Source of the DNA: a virus
Length of the DNA stretch: 50,252 nt
Virus record (IMG/VR): IMGVR_UViG_3300027985_000559
Span: 1-50,252 of that record
Reading direction: 5' to 3' (one strand)
Each line of letters opens with the position of its first letter. Within the stretch, counting starts at the first letter, position 1. Positions 17,614 to 24,824 of this stretch are shown piece after piece. The notes under the pieces are model-generated. The model made no database searches. It was not told the origin of the DNA and saw only the letters and a program-made list of their open reading frames with translations. The position numbers and the translations under genes are program-made.

Positions 17614-18878
17614 TGGTCGCTGGCGCGACTTCGATCGGAGGCAAGTTCTGGCTTGCCGGTGATGCTGCAGCGTCGTACCTGCGCATGGTCGCCGACAGCG
17701 GCAACCTGCCGGGGCTGGTGGCTGCTGGGCGAACGAGGGCGCAGCAGGCGGCACTCTACGACGCCTACCTCCACCACGGCGGCAACCTCGCTGCGAAGCC
17801 GGGCCACAGCCTGCACGAGTCCGGCCTGGCGATCGACGTGACCCGCAAGAGCCCGCTGCAGGTGTGGATGGTCGCTGGCGGCTCGACGATGAGCGTCCGC
17901 GGTGGCGAGGGGATCCGCGCGCAGGAGTACGGCTGGTTCCGGACCGTGCCGTCGGAGGCGTGGCACTTCCGGTACTACCGGGCCAAGGACAAGCACCGTG
18001 CGGCCGCCCTGGCTGCCCGTCTCGCCGAGCTTGGCTACTCCAACGTGAAGGCCTTCCAGAAGGCGCACGGCCTTGTCCCTGACGGCGTGGACGGGCCGTT
18101 GACATGGCACGCACTGGTCACCGCGACCACTCCCGCCCCGACGCCCGACCCCACTCCGACGCCTCCCACGGTGCTTGCTCTGCGGGTCGCGACGTTCAAC
18201 ACGATGGATCCCGCGCTGACCGGCTCGAAGCCGCTCACCGCCTCCCGTGCTACCGCGCTCGGCAAGACGGCAGCGAAGGCGAAGGCGGACGTCTACCTGC
18301 TCAACGAGTGCCCGGAGGCGATCCGCGACGTGCTGCGGGCCGCCATGCCGGGCGGTGGCGCTCGCTGGCTGGTTCGTCCCCGTGGCGCGCAGGCGATCAT
18401 GTGGGACTCCGACCGGCTCACCGAGACCGCAGAGACCGAGGTTGACTTCAAGGGCATCAGCTACCAAGGCGGCCAGATCTGCGTGCTGAAGGACGGGAAG
18501 ACGGGGCAGCAGGTCGTGTTCGGCTCCTATCACCTGACGCCCAACAGCCGCTCGACAGACGCCCAGCAGCGCTCGCAGATGTCGCAGATGATCGCGGCGA
18601 TCCGGAAGTTCAGTCAGGGCCCGCGCATCCTTGGCGGAGACGGTGTGAACGACAACGCCTGGCTGCCCGGCTGGGACGACGCGCGCGAGAAGGCAGCGAA
18701 CAGCAGCACCCGCGACGCCAAGACCTACCAGGGCAAGGCGATCACCGACCGCATCCACTCCGACCACCTGACTCCGGTCGACTGGCGCGGCTACAACGTG
18801 AGGCCGTCCAGCGGCTCCGACCACGCGCTGGTCATCACCGCCGTCAACATCCCCATCCAGACCAACAGCACGCTCTAG
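17613..18878 (+). CDS. Endolysin: VanY-type peptidase + peptidoglycan-binding domain + C-terminal EEP nuclease-like domain
   Basis: 421 residues from ATG 17613 (GAGGAGG upstream). Residues ~10-135 are a VanY/peptidase M15 domain: zinc motif SLHESGLAID (S66, H68, D75) and WHF (H118). It would cut D-Ala-D-Ala or a similar cell-wall bond. Residues ~138-175 match a PG_binding_1 domain (VKAFQKAHGLVPDGVDGP). A Pro/Thr linker leads to residues ~189-418, which fit the endonuclease/exonuclease/phosphatase fold: ATFN near 195, LLNE near 232, SYHL near 307, GGDGVND near 342 and SDH near 403-405. All core catalytic positions appear kept. A nuclease-like domain on an endolysin is unusual; its substrate is unknown. 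Confidence 0.85.
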   Translation: MVAGATSIGGKFWLAGDAAASYLRMVADSGNLPGLVAAGRTRAQQAALYDAYLHHGGNLAAKPGHSLHESGLAIDVTRKSPLQVWMVAGGSTMSVRGGEGIRAQEYGWFRTVPSEAWHFRYYRAKDKHRAAALAARLAELGYSNVKAFQKAHGLVPDGVDGPLTWHALVTATTPAPTPDPTPTPPTVLALRVATFNTMDPALTGSKPLTASRATALGKTAAKAKADVYLLNECPEAIRDVLRAAMPGGGARWLVRPRGAQAIMWDSDRLTETAETEVDFKGISYQGGQICVLKDGKTGQQVVFGSYHLTPNSRSTDAQQRSQMSQMIAAIRKFSQGPRILGGDGVNDNAWLPGWDDAREKAANSSTRDAKTYQGKAITDRIHSDHLTPVDWRGYNVRPSSGSDHALVITAVNIPIQTNSTL

Positions 18879-18886
18879 GAGGAGCC

Positions 18887-19156
18887 ATGATCCCGACCAT
18901 CGGACGCATCGTCCACTACACCCTGACCGAACAAGACGCCGCGCAGATCAACACCCTCCGCGGTCCGATGACCCATCAGGCCAACCCGGCCTACGAGGGC
19001 GACGTCTACCCGATGATGATCGTCCGCGTCTGGGGCAGCAGCCCTGACTCGGCCGTCCAGGGCCAGGTATTCATCGACGGCAACTTCACCCTGTGGGCCA
19101 CCTCGGTGCCCCACGGCGAGGGCCCGCACACCTACGCATGGCCCGAGAGGAGCTGA
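18887..19156 (+). CDS. Small conserved-type lysis-module protein, unknown function
   Basis: 89 residues, ATG 18887 with TAGGAGGAG upstream. Soluble, β-rich, starting MIPTIGRIVHYTLTEQDA and ending with FTLWATSVPHGEGPHTYAWP. Small proteins of this kind often sit between endolysin and holin in actinophages, but I know of no assigned role. No signal peptide or membrane segment. Confidence 0.75.
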   Translation: MIPTIGRIVHYTLTEQDAAQINTLRGPMTHQANPAYEGDVYPMMIVRVWGSSPDSAVQGQVFIDGNFTLWATSVPHGEGPHTYAWPERS

Positions 19157-19158
19157 CC

Positions 19159-19566
19159 GTGTCCGACATCTTCAAGGCCGCGTTCTGGCGGTCGATCGCG
19201 TGGATGCTGCTGCGTACCGCCGGCGCCGCTCTGGTACCGGTCATCCCCAGCCTGTTCGCTGACCCGGCCTCGGCGTGGCTGCCGGCGCTGCTGTCGGTCG
19301 GGTTCGTGGTCGTGGTCGCCGCGGCGTCCGCGCTCGCCGGCCTCCCGGACGGCACCGGGCCCTGGTGGCAGGTCGCGCTGCAGCGCGCCGTCCGCCAGTA
19401 CGGCCAGTACGTCGTCGGCGCCACCGCCGGCCTGGCCCTGCTCTCCGACGTCCACTGGGGCACCATCCTGGCCGCCGCGGCCGCCTCGGCCGTGTCGACG
19501 TTCATCCTGGCTGCGCTCTCCCTGACCCCGGTCCCGGTCCTGCCGAAAGCCGACGCCGGCTCGTGA
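19159..19566 (+). CDS. Holin, r1t-type
   Basis: 135 residues from GTG 19159 (AGAGGAG 6 nt upstream; ATG 19138 is an alternative). Three or four hydrophobic segments: IAWMLLRTAGAALVPVIPSL, LLSVGFVVVVAAASALAGL, YVVGATAGLALLS and TILAAAAASAVSTFILAAL. The run QVALQRAVRQYGQYVV before the last two helices matches the r1t holin pattern. It would form pores in the cell membrane to release the endolysin, which has no signal peptide. It overlaps the next GTG by 4 nt. Confidence 0.8.
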   Translation: MSDIFKAAFWRSIAWMLLRTAGAALVPVIPSLFADPASAWLPALLSVGFVVVVAAASALAGLPDGTGPWWQVALQRAVRQYGQYVVGATAGLALLSDVHWGTILAAAAASAVSTFILAALSLTPVPVLPKADAGS

Positions 19567-19943
19567 TCGCGAAGAAGGCTGTCTCCTCGGACGGCGTGCA
19601 CTACTTGGGGCTGTGGTGCCCGGGCTGCGACGAGCCGCACATGGTCGTCGTCGGCCGCGACCCGGGCGCCCCGCCCGGCCCCACCTGGGAGTGGGACGGG
19701 AACCTCGACGCGCCGACGCTCAGCCCGTCCGTCAAGGTGCGCGGCGTCCAGTGGAGGCCCGGGGAGGGCTTCCACAAGCCCAGCCACCAGATCGAGCCGG
19801 GCGGCCAGACCATCTGCCACAGCTTCGTCCGCGCCGGCGTCTGGGAGTACCTCAGTGACTGCACCCACACCCTCGCCGGAAAGCACATCCCCCTCCCCGA
19901 CCGGAACGATGGCGAACCTTCCACTGACCCGGCCGACGCCTGA
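19563..19943 (+). CDS. DUF6527-like small metal-site protein
   Basis: 126 residues from GTG 19563. Pattern of the DUF6527 family: WCPGCDEPH near the N-terminus, WEWDGNLDAPTLSPSV in the middle, CHSFVRAGVWEYLSDCTHTL and HIPLPD at the end. Conserved Cys and His suggest a metal site. The family occurs in phages and bacteria and has been mislabelled as ammonia monooxygenase; no role is established. Its position between holin and tail fibre gives no clear clue. Confidence 0.72.
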   Translation: MIAKKAVSSDGVHYLGLWCPGCDEPHMVVVGRDPGAPPGPTWEWDGNLDAPTLSPSVKVRGVQWRPGEGFHKPSHQIEPGGQTICHSFVRAGVWEYLSDCTHTLAGKHIPLPDRNDGEPSTDPADA

Positions 19944-20076
19944 CCGGTCCCGCACCATCGCCGGACTCGCACAGGCAGAGCACCTGATCCGGACAGCCTT
20001 CCCCGGCCATCCCTGGGTCGCGGACGCCTGCCGCGACGCCGCCCACCTCATCCAGACATCCCGACCCTCGCCGTAG
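19909..20076 (+). CDS. Small protein overlapping the DUF6527-like gene
   Basis: 55 residues, ATG 19909, overlapping the preceding gene by 35 nt. The sequence has a plausible helical part (GLAQAEHLIRTAFPGHPWVADACRDA would span residues 18-43) with no family recognised. The ribosome site is weak. It fills the space up to the tail fibre gene and could be real or an incidental frame. Confidence 0.5.
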   Translation: MANLPLTRPTPDRSRTIAGLAQAEHLIRTAFPGHPWVADACRDAAHLIQTSRPSP

Positions 20077-20085
20077 GAGGCACCG

Positions 20086-21459
20086 ATGGCCAACCCGTCC
20101 AGCCGCTGGGACTTCATCCCCGTGTGGGGCATCTACCTGAACCCGGTCACGAACCAGCCCACCCCGGGCGTCGTGTCCTTCTCGGTGTCGTCCCGGATCA
20201 CCCGCGTCGATGGCCGCATCATCTACCCCGAGGGCGCCACCGTCGCCGTCACGGTCGGAAGCACCGGCGACCAGGACAGCACGGTCCGGGAGTCGATCCG
20301 GGCCGCGTGGCGCGCCTACGACGAGGCGAACGAGCCCAGTTTCGACGGCTCCGCCTGGGATGTGTGGTGGTCCGACACCATCGTGCCGGCCCTGATCTGC
20401 ACCCGGTTCCCCGCCTCGGACGATCCGGACATCGTGCAGACCGGCTACAGCGTCACAGTGAAGGAGGCGTTGGCGTCGGGGGCCGGGAAGCAGTACGCGA
20501 TCACGCCGCTGCTGTCCCATCTCGACACGGCGATCCCGGGTATCAATCTGGGCACGATCGAGGTGCCGCCGGGTAGCCCAACAGTGCCGGCACCGATGTA
20601 CGCGAAGGGTGTCGCGGGCGGGGTGGCGTCGCTGGACGCCGCGGCGAAGGTTCCGCTCGAGCAGATCCCTGACGGGGTGGTTGGGGCGTCGACGGTCGCT
20701 GAGCTGACTGATGCGGGTACGGCGGGTAAGGCGGTTGTGCAGGCGGAGACGGCTGCGGATGCGCGGGACGTGATCGGGGCGCAGCCGGCCGGTTCGTATG
20801 CCACGGCGGCGCAGGGCGCGCTCGCGGAGACTGCTGCTCAACTGGCCGAGATCGACGCCGTGATGGCCGCCCAGATCACCATGCCCACCACGGAGACCTC
20901 GGCGGCCCTTTCGTCCACCTATGCAGCGCTGTCCAACCATCGGCGCGGATCAGGGTCGCCGGTCGGCGTCGTCACCCCCACGGCCCTCGGGCAGGTGTAC
21001 GCAGACACCGCACAGACCCTCGGCGCCCGCCTGTGGATCAGTACCGGCACCACGAGCGCGGACTGGAAGATCCTCGACGGTGACACCGGCTGGCGCAACA
21101 TCGCCGCCAGCATCGGGTCGGACTGGACGGTCTCCGACTATCTGGAAATTCGCCGGGTCAATCAGACGGTGTGGATGCGAGGAAAGATCCTTCGGGCCGC
21201 GGCGTCGGGGACTCGGGTCAGTCCACTCACAGTCTACGCGACGCCGACCGGATTCAAGGCGACGAGGTATGTCAGCTACGGTCCCTGCTACTGCACCACG
21301 GCTGGATCGGTAGGCGTCTTGGGCAACATGTCGTCGGTCTCCAATATGGAGACCAGGGGCATGGCGGGTAACTGGGCACTGAATGATGCTGTCGTCTTCG
21401 GCGTGTCGTGGACGACGGCAGAGGCTTGGCCCACAAGCCTGCCCGGATCAGCGGCGTGA
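20086..21459 (+). CDS. Tail fibre protein (probable receptor binding)
   Basis: 457 residues, ATG with GTAGGAGG upstream. The N-terminal ~150 residues form a β-sandwich-like attachment domain beginning with SSRWDFIPVWGIY and VTNQPTPGVVSFSV. An Ala/Thr-rich middle (AGTAGKAVVQAETAADARDV, then TTETSAALSSTYAAL) looks like a fibre shaft. The C-terminal ~150 residues are Gly/Trp-rich and probably the tip, with DWTVSDYLEIRRVNQ and MRGKILRAA. It lies after the lysis genes, separate from the main tail block, as adsorption genes often do. Confidence 0.78.
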   Translation: MANPSSRWDFIPVWGIYLNPVTNQPTPGVVSFSVSSRITRVDGRIIYPEGATVAVTVGSTGDQDSTVRESIRAAWRAYDEANEPSFDGSAWDVWWSDTIVPALICTRFPASDDPDIVQTGYSVTVKEALASGAGKQYAITPLLSHLDTAIPGINLGTIEVPPGSPTVPAPMYAKGVAGGVASLDAAAKVPLEQIPDGVVGASTVAELTDAGTAGKAVVQAETAADARDVIGAQPAGSYATAAQGALAETAAQLAEIDAVMAAQITMPTTETSAALSSTYAALSNHRRGSGSPVGVVTPTALGQVYADTAQTLGARLWISTGTTSADWKILDGDTGWRNIAASIGSDWTVSDYLEIRRVNQTVWMRGKILRAAASGTRVSPLTVYATPTGFKATRYVSYGPCYCTTAGSVGVLGNMSSVSNMETRGMAGNWALNDAVVFGVSWTTAEAWPTSLPGSAA

Positions 21460-22367
21460 CCGCGATAGGCGACGGAGTAACGGACGACACTACCGAACTC
21501 CGGGCATCCCTCGCCTCCGGCGGTATTGCCAGTGCGTCCGGTGCCGACTACCTCGTCAACGACACGATCACCCTCGCCAGCGGCTTCTACGACTTCGCCG
21601 GGGCCACGATCAAGGCCGGTCCCGGGCTGGCCGGGAAGCCGCTCATGGCGGCTGCGAACACGGCTGTCCTGCGGCTGGCTAACCTTCGCCTCGACTGCGC
21701 CGGCATCGCTCTCCGCGGCATCTACGGGTCCCACCTGAACACGCCCGGCGTCTCCTTCGACAACGTGTGGGTGTCCGGCGCCACCGGCGATGGGTTCTAC
21801 CTCGACGGGTGCCAAGCCGCCCGACTGAGCGGACTCACCGCCCGATATTGCGGCGGGCACGGCATACATGCGCTGTCATGCAACGCCACCATCGTGCGGG
21901 ACTCCCTGAGCGAACTCAACACGGGAGACGGCGTGCATGTGGAGCCCGGCTCGACCGGCTATTCGTCCGGCATGAGCGTCATCGACTCCACCATCCAGAA
22001 CAACACCGGCAACGGCATCTCCGTGGGGGCTGCGGTCCTCTCGCCAGTGAAGATCCGGGGCAACTGGATCGAGGCGAACGGGGCAAACGGAATCCTCTCG
22101 TCCGGCAAGGCGTATGCGACGCACAACTACATCCTGACCGCCCACGTCACCGACAACTGGGCCATCAACATCACCAACACCGGGCGCGGCGTCTACGTCC
22201 AGAACAACCTCGGCGGCGCCGACAACGGCGGCAGGGTCTACTGCGACAACACCGACATCGCAGACATGGCGATAGCGGGACTCGTCATCGAGCCCAACTA
22301 CACCGCCTACACCGGAGCACAGTCGGCATACACGCGCACGGTCGGCGGGACGATCTTCCCGGCCTGA
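21456..22367 (+). CDS. Tail spike with right-handed β-helix (pectate-lyase-like)
   Basis: 303 residues from GTG 21456, which overlaps the fibre stop by 4 nt; an earlier in-frame start at 21408 is less likely. The N-terminus has the classic spike opening IGDGVTDDTTELRASL. Residues ~70-250 show repeated β-helix turns rich in Asn/Gly (VIDSTIQNNTGNGISVG, IRGNWIEANGANGILSS). Such spikes bind or degrade surface polysaccharides. It is shorter than typical depolymerases and the catalytic residues cannot be named, so enzyme activity is not certain. Confidence 0.8.
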   Translation: MTAIGDGVTDDTTELRASLASGGIASASGADYLVNDTITLASGFYDFAGATIKAGPGLAGKPLMAAANTAVLRLANLRLDCAGIALRGIYGSHLNTPGVSFDNVWVSGATGDGFYLDGCQAARLSGLTARYCGGHGIHALSCNATIVRDSLSELNTGDGVHVEPGSTGYSSGMSVIDSTIQNNTGNGISVGAAVLSPVKIRGNWIEANGANGILSSGKAYATHNYILTAHVTDNWAINITNTGRGVYVQNNLGGADNGGRVYCDNTDIADMAIAGLVIEPNYTAYTGAQSAYTRTVGGTIFPA

Positions 22368-22400
22368 CCCTTTCGTCCCGGTATAGGGACCCCGAACCGG

Positions 22401-22446
22401 CCCCGCGCCAGCCAATCCCCCCGGCTGGCGCGGGGCACCCTTTTTC
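22401..22446 (+). terminator. Rho-independent terminator of the late operon
   Basis: CCCCGCGCCAGCC at 22401-22413 pairs perfectly with GGCTGGCGCGGGG at 22423-22435 (13 bp, 9-nt loop), followed by CACCC and TTTTT at 22441-22445. It closes the structural operon just after the tail spike gene and separates it from the recombinase gene. Confidence 0.9.
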
Positions 22447-22561
22447 GTGCCCAGCCGCCGGCGTACAGTGAGACGTCCACAACGAGGACGGGCCCGCCCA
22501 GTGCTGCGAACACCGGACAGGCCCTGACGTCCCCGCTCAGACCTAACCTGAGGAGCACGCT

Positions 22562-23470
22562 GTGCCGAACCCTACCCTGACCATCGTCACCACCACACCC
22601 ACCGCGGCCGAGCTCGCCGCGCTTGGGTTCCTGACCCAGTATCGCGGGAACACCCTTGCCCTGTACCGGTGCCACATCCGCGTGCTGTACACCTGGTGCG
22701 CCCAACACGGCTTCGACCCGCTGCAGCTGACCCGGACCCACCTCGAACTGTTCCGGCACTACCTCGAGCAAGAACGCCACAACGGCACCGGCACCGTCAA
22801 CGCCCGCCTCACCATGCTGCGGACCTTCTACCGGTACTGCGCCGCCGAAGGCTACGTCGACCGGTCCCCGGCCGAACGGCTCAACGTCCCGAGGATCCAG
22901 CGCGACGAGTCCCGCCTGGTCGGCCTGTCCCGCCTCGAACTCGCCACGCTCCTCCAGACCGCCAAGGCCGCCAGCCCGGACCGGTGGGCGCTGATCTCCC
23001 TGCTCGGCCTGCTCGGGCTGCGGGTCTCAGAGGCCTGCTCGATCGACATCGGCGACACCCACGGCGAGCAGCGCGGCTACCGCACCCTCACCATCGTCGG
23101 GAAAGGAGCCAAGCCCGCCACGATGCCGATCACGGTGCCGGTGGGCCGCGCGATCGACACCGCCGCCGGCGACCGCACCACCGGTCCGCTCCTGCTCCGC
23201 GCCGACGGGCAGCGGCTCGACCGCCGCGGCGCGTACAGGTGGGTGCAGCAGCTCGCCCGCAAGGCCGGGATCGACAAGCCGATCCACCCGCACACCCTGC
23301 GCCACACCTTCGTCACGCTCTCCCTGGACGCCGGGGTGCCGCTGCGCGACGTCCAGTCTGCCGCCCGCCATGCCGATCCCCGCATGACCGAGCGGTACGA
23401 CCGCGCGAGGGGTGCCCTGGACCGGCACGCGGCGCACTACCTGACCGCGTACGTGGCGGGGGCTGCGTAG
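22562..23470 (+). CDS. Tyrosine recombinase (XerC/D-like), first of two in this window
   Basis: 302 residues, the size of XerC/XerD-type enzymes. The N-terminal ~100 residues are a SAM-like core-binding domain (YRGNTLALYRCHIRVLYTW). All catalytic residues are visible: R154 (LGLRVSEA), K181 (GKGAKP), H244 and R247 (HTLRHTF), H270 and nucleophile Y279 (ERYDR). GTG start with GAGGAG upstream. It has its own position after the late terminator; a TACAGT -10-like element at 22464-22469 could drive it. attP lies 1.3 kb away beside another integrase, so this one may resolve multimers or have been acquired separately. Confidence 0.88.
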   Translation: MPNPTLTIVTTTPTAAELAALGFLTQYRGNTLALYRCHIRVLYTWCAQHGFDPLQLTRTHLELFRHYLEQERHNGTGTVNARLTMLRTFYRYCAAEGYVDRSPAERLNVPRIQRDESRLVGLSRLELATLLQTAKAASPDRWALISLLGLLGLRVSEACSIDIGDTHGEQRGYRTLTIVGKGAKPATMPITVPVGRAIDTAAGDRTTGPLLLRADGQRLDRRGAYRWVQQLARKAGIDKPIHPHTLRHTFVTLSLDAGVPLRDVQSAARHADPRMTERYDRARGALDRHAAHYLTAYVAGAA

Positions 23471-23471
23471 G

Positions 23472-23699
23472 TCAGGACCACTCCGGGCGCCATCCGGGCC
23501 GGTCCCGCCATCTGCTGGCCAGCGTGCGGATCTCGCTGCATGGCCACAGCTCACCGCACGCCTGGCAGCCCCGCCCCAACGGCACGTGCCGGTCGATCAC
23601 ATCCCACTCCTCGACCGTCTCCCGGTTCGCACGAAGGAACGCGCCCAACTCCGAGTTCGCTACCGCCCACGCGGGCGGCTCACGACGAGGCCTGGCCAT
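23472..23699 (-). CDS. Small DUF6221-like protein
   Basis: 75 residues from ATG 23699, convergent with the recombinase gene (1 nt between stops). The C-terminus CQACGELWPCSEIRTLASRW followed by RDRPGWRPEW matches the end of DUF6221 proteins found in Streptomyces and its phages; the N-terminus ELGAFLRANRETVEEWDVID fits their start. The CxxC-WPC pattern may bind metal. It is shorter than full-length family members. Function unknown. A start at 23711 is also possible. Confidence 0.65.
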   Translation of the reverse strand: MARPRREPPAWAVANSELGAFLRANRETVEEWDVIDRHVPLGRGCQACGELWPCSEIRTLASRWRDRPGWRPEWS

Positions 23700-23776
23700 G
23701 GACGAGACCATAGGTGGTCGAGCCGACAGAGCGCCCCCGCCCGACATGGGCGGGGGCGCTCTTCTGCGTCCCGGGG

Positions 23777-24190
23777 CTACTCGACGGCCGCGGCCGGCAC
23801 AGCCCACGTCTGCCCGACCCGGACCGCGGGCAGAGTCCCCGTGTCGATCCGACGCTGCACCGCAGCCCTGGTCAACCCCAACCGTTCGGCGACCTCCGTC
23901 ACCGACATCAGCGGCGGCACCTCGGCCGCACTACGCCGATCGAAGTCGGTCGACGTCTCGACCTGCACCCGGGTCACGGGAAGATCCCGGAACAGGGCCC
24001 GCGCGGTCGTGGCCGCCTGCCACACATCTTCGGCCGGAAGCGACACGATAAGCTCGGCACGGCCCAGGCTCGAGCTGGTGACCACCGGGTGATAGTCGCC
24101 GAACTGCTCCACGAGGCGGCGGCCGAAGTCGCCGGCCGCGTCGTCCCTGCTGGCGTCGAGCTCGACGGTTAGGTTGTGCATCTCCACCAT
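23777..24190 (-). CDS. HTH DNA-binding partner of the HicA-like protein (possible antitoxin)
   Basis: 137 residues from ATG 24190, with AGAGGAG upstream. The N-terminal ~90 residues are an α/β domain (HNLTVELDASRDDAAGDFG, ELIVSLPAEDVWQAATTARA). The C-terminal ~45 residues are an excisionase/MerR-like HTH: MSVTEVAERLGLTRAAVQRR then VGQTWAVPAAAVE. It is the second gene of a leftward pair behind a HicA-like gene and a clear promoter. The fold order (α/β then DNA binding) is like HicB antitoxins, but sequence similarity to HicB is not obvious. It may repress its own promoter. Confidence 0.65.
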   Translation of the reverse strand: MVEMHNLTVELDASRDDAAGDFGRRLVEQFGDYHPVVTSSSLGRAELIVSLPAEDVWQAATTARALFRDLPVTRVQVETSTDFDRRSAAEVPPLMSVTEVAERLGLTRAAVQRRIDTGTLPAVRVGQTWAVPAAAVE

Positions 24191-24267
24191 GTTCTCCTCT
24201 CTGATGTTGGGGGGTAATCTGCGGAGGCAGGTGGGGGGCACTTGGTTTGCTCCCCACCTGCCCGGTG

Positions 24268-24471
24268 TCACCTTTGTGGAGGCCACTTGAATCCGTAGCG
24301 CCTGAGCGCTGCGATCAGGTTCTTCTGTCCTCGCCGGTCGCTGGGACTGGTCGCTGACTGGGTTACGAACTCGCCGTTGCGGTACACCATCGGGTGTCCG
24401 TCGCTGGTGTGTCGTACCTCGAAGCCCTGCTTCTCGGCCTCCTTGAGGATCTTCCGCAGATCCTTGTCCAA
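24268..24471 (-). CDS. HicA-like small protein (probable mRNA interferase toxin)
   Basis: 67 residues, TTG start at 24471 with a purine-rich GAGAGGGGGTGAG upstream. The layout fits HicA: N-terminal helix (KDLRKILKEAEKQGFEV), then DGHPMVYRNGEFV containing the GH-x-x-Y that in HicA carries the catalytic His, and a closing helix NLIAALRRYGFKW. HicA toxins cut mRNA and are blocked by a partner encoded beside them; here the partner would be the HTH protein downstream. Size (67 aa) is typical. Toxicity is inference. Confidence 0.6.
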   Translation of the reverse strand: MDKDLRKILKEAEKQGFEVRHTSDGHPMVYRNGEFVTQSATSPSDRRGQKNLIAALRRYGFKWPPQR

Positions 24472-24503
24472 GGTCTCACCCCCTCTCTTAAGTTGTTACG
24501 TAG

Positions 24504-24532
24504 ATACTATCCCGGCCTGCACATGTTGTCAA
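24504..24532 (-). promoter_or_regulatory. SigA-type promoter of the HicA-like gene pair
   Basis: On the minus strand, TTGACA (24532-24527), a 17-bp spacer and TAGTAT (24509-24504), about 33 nt upstream of the TTG start of the HicA-like gene. The -35 is a perfect consensus, rare in this G+C-rich window. The -35 sequence is part of GTTGTCAA, which is repeated in inverted form at 24571-24578 and could be an operator. Confidence 0.75.
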
Positions 24533-24734
24533 GTGGTCGGAAAGGTGAAGTAGGCCCCGAACTATCTAGTTGACAACTGGCAGCAGGCGCATCGGTACGA
24601 TTCGGGTACACGCGCGCCGGCGCCCTCGTAGCCCCCGCCCTAGCCGCAGGCGTACCGGGTAACGGCTGAGAATCACGCACAGTCCGCCACATTCCGGCAC
24701 ACGGAAGCGCACTCCACGACCCAGAAACACGGAA

Positions 24735-24757
24735 TGGCTAGGCAAAATGCCTAGCCA
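24735..24757. repeat. 10-bp perfect inverted repeat beside attP
   Basis: TGGCTAGGCA (24735-24744) and TGCCTAGCCA (24748-24757) with AAA between them, 5 bp from the attP core. There is no T tract, so it could be an arm-type integrase or Xis site, or a bidirectional terminator at the end of the integrase gene. Confidence 0.65.
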
Positions 24758-24762
24758 CTAGA

Positions 24763-24810
24763 TGGTGGGCGACACTGGGATCGAACCAGTGACCTCTTCC
24801 GTGTCAGGGA
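24763..24810 (-). other. attP: attP core: 3' half of a tRNA-Val(GAC) gene
   Basis: Read on the minus strand, the segment contains the tRNA 3' half in order: anticodon loop CTGACAC (anticodon GAC) with its 3' stem, the T arm CTGGTTCGATCCCAG, the acceptor 3' strand GTCGCCC and ACCA. The 5' half of a tRNA (D arm, acceptor 5' strand) is absent, so this is not a tRNA gene. Phages that integrate in tRNA genes carry exactly such a 3' segment to restore the gene. It lies 15 bp from the integrase stop codon. The match to an actual host gene is from recall of actinobacterial tRNA-Val sequence. Confidence 0.85.
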
Positions 24811-24824
24811 CGCATAACCCCAAG

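Noticed and set aside
17022-18824. Opposite-strand frame of 600 codons over the lysis genes
   Set aside because: Antisense to the endolysin, whose catalytic motifs are clear; product looks random.
22669-24051. 460-codon frame on the + strand across recombinase and toxin-like genes
   Set aside because: Pro/Arg-rich shadow in another frame of the recombinase; runs through genes on both strands.
24570-24601. Rightward promoter TTGACA ... TACGAT
   Set aside because: The spacer is 20 bp, outside the working range, and no rightward gene follows; the TTGACA may be an operator repeat instead.
24763-24810. Complete tRNA gene
   Set aside because: Only the 3' half (anticodon loop to CCA) is present; no D arm or 5' acceptor strand. 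Taken as attP core.
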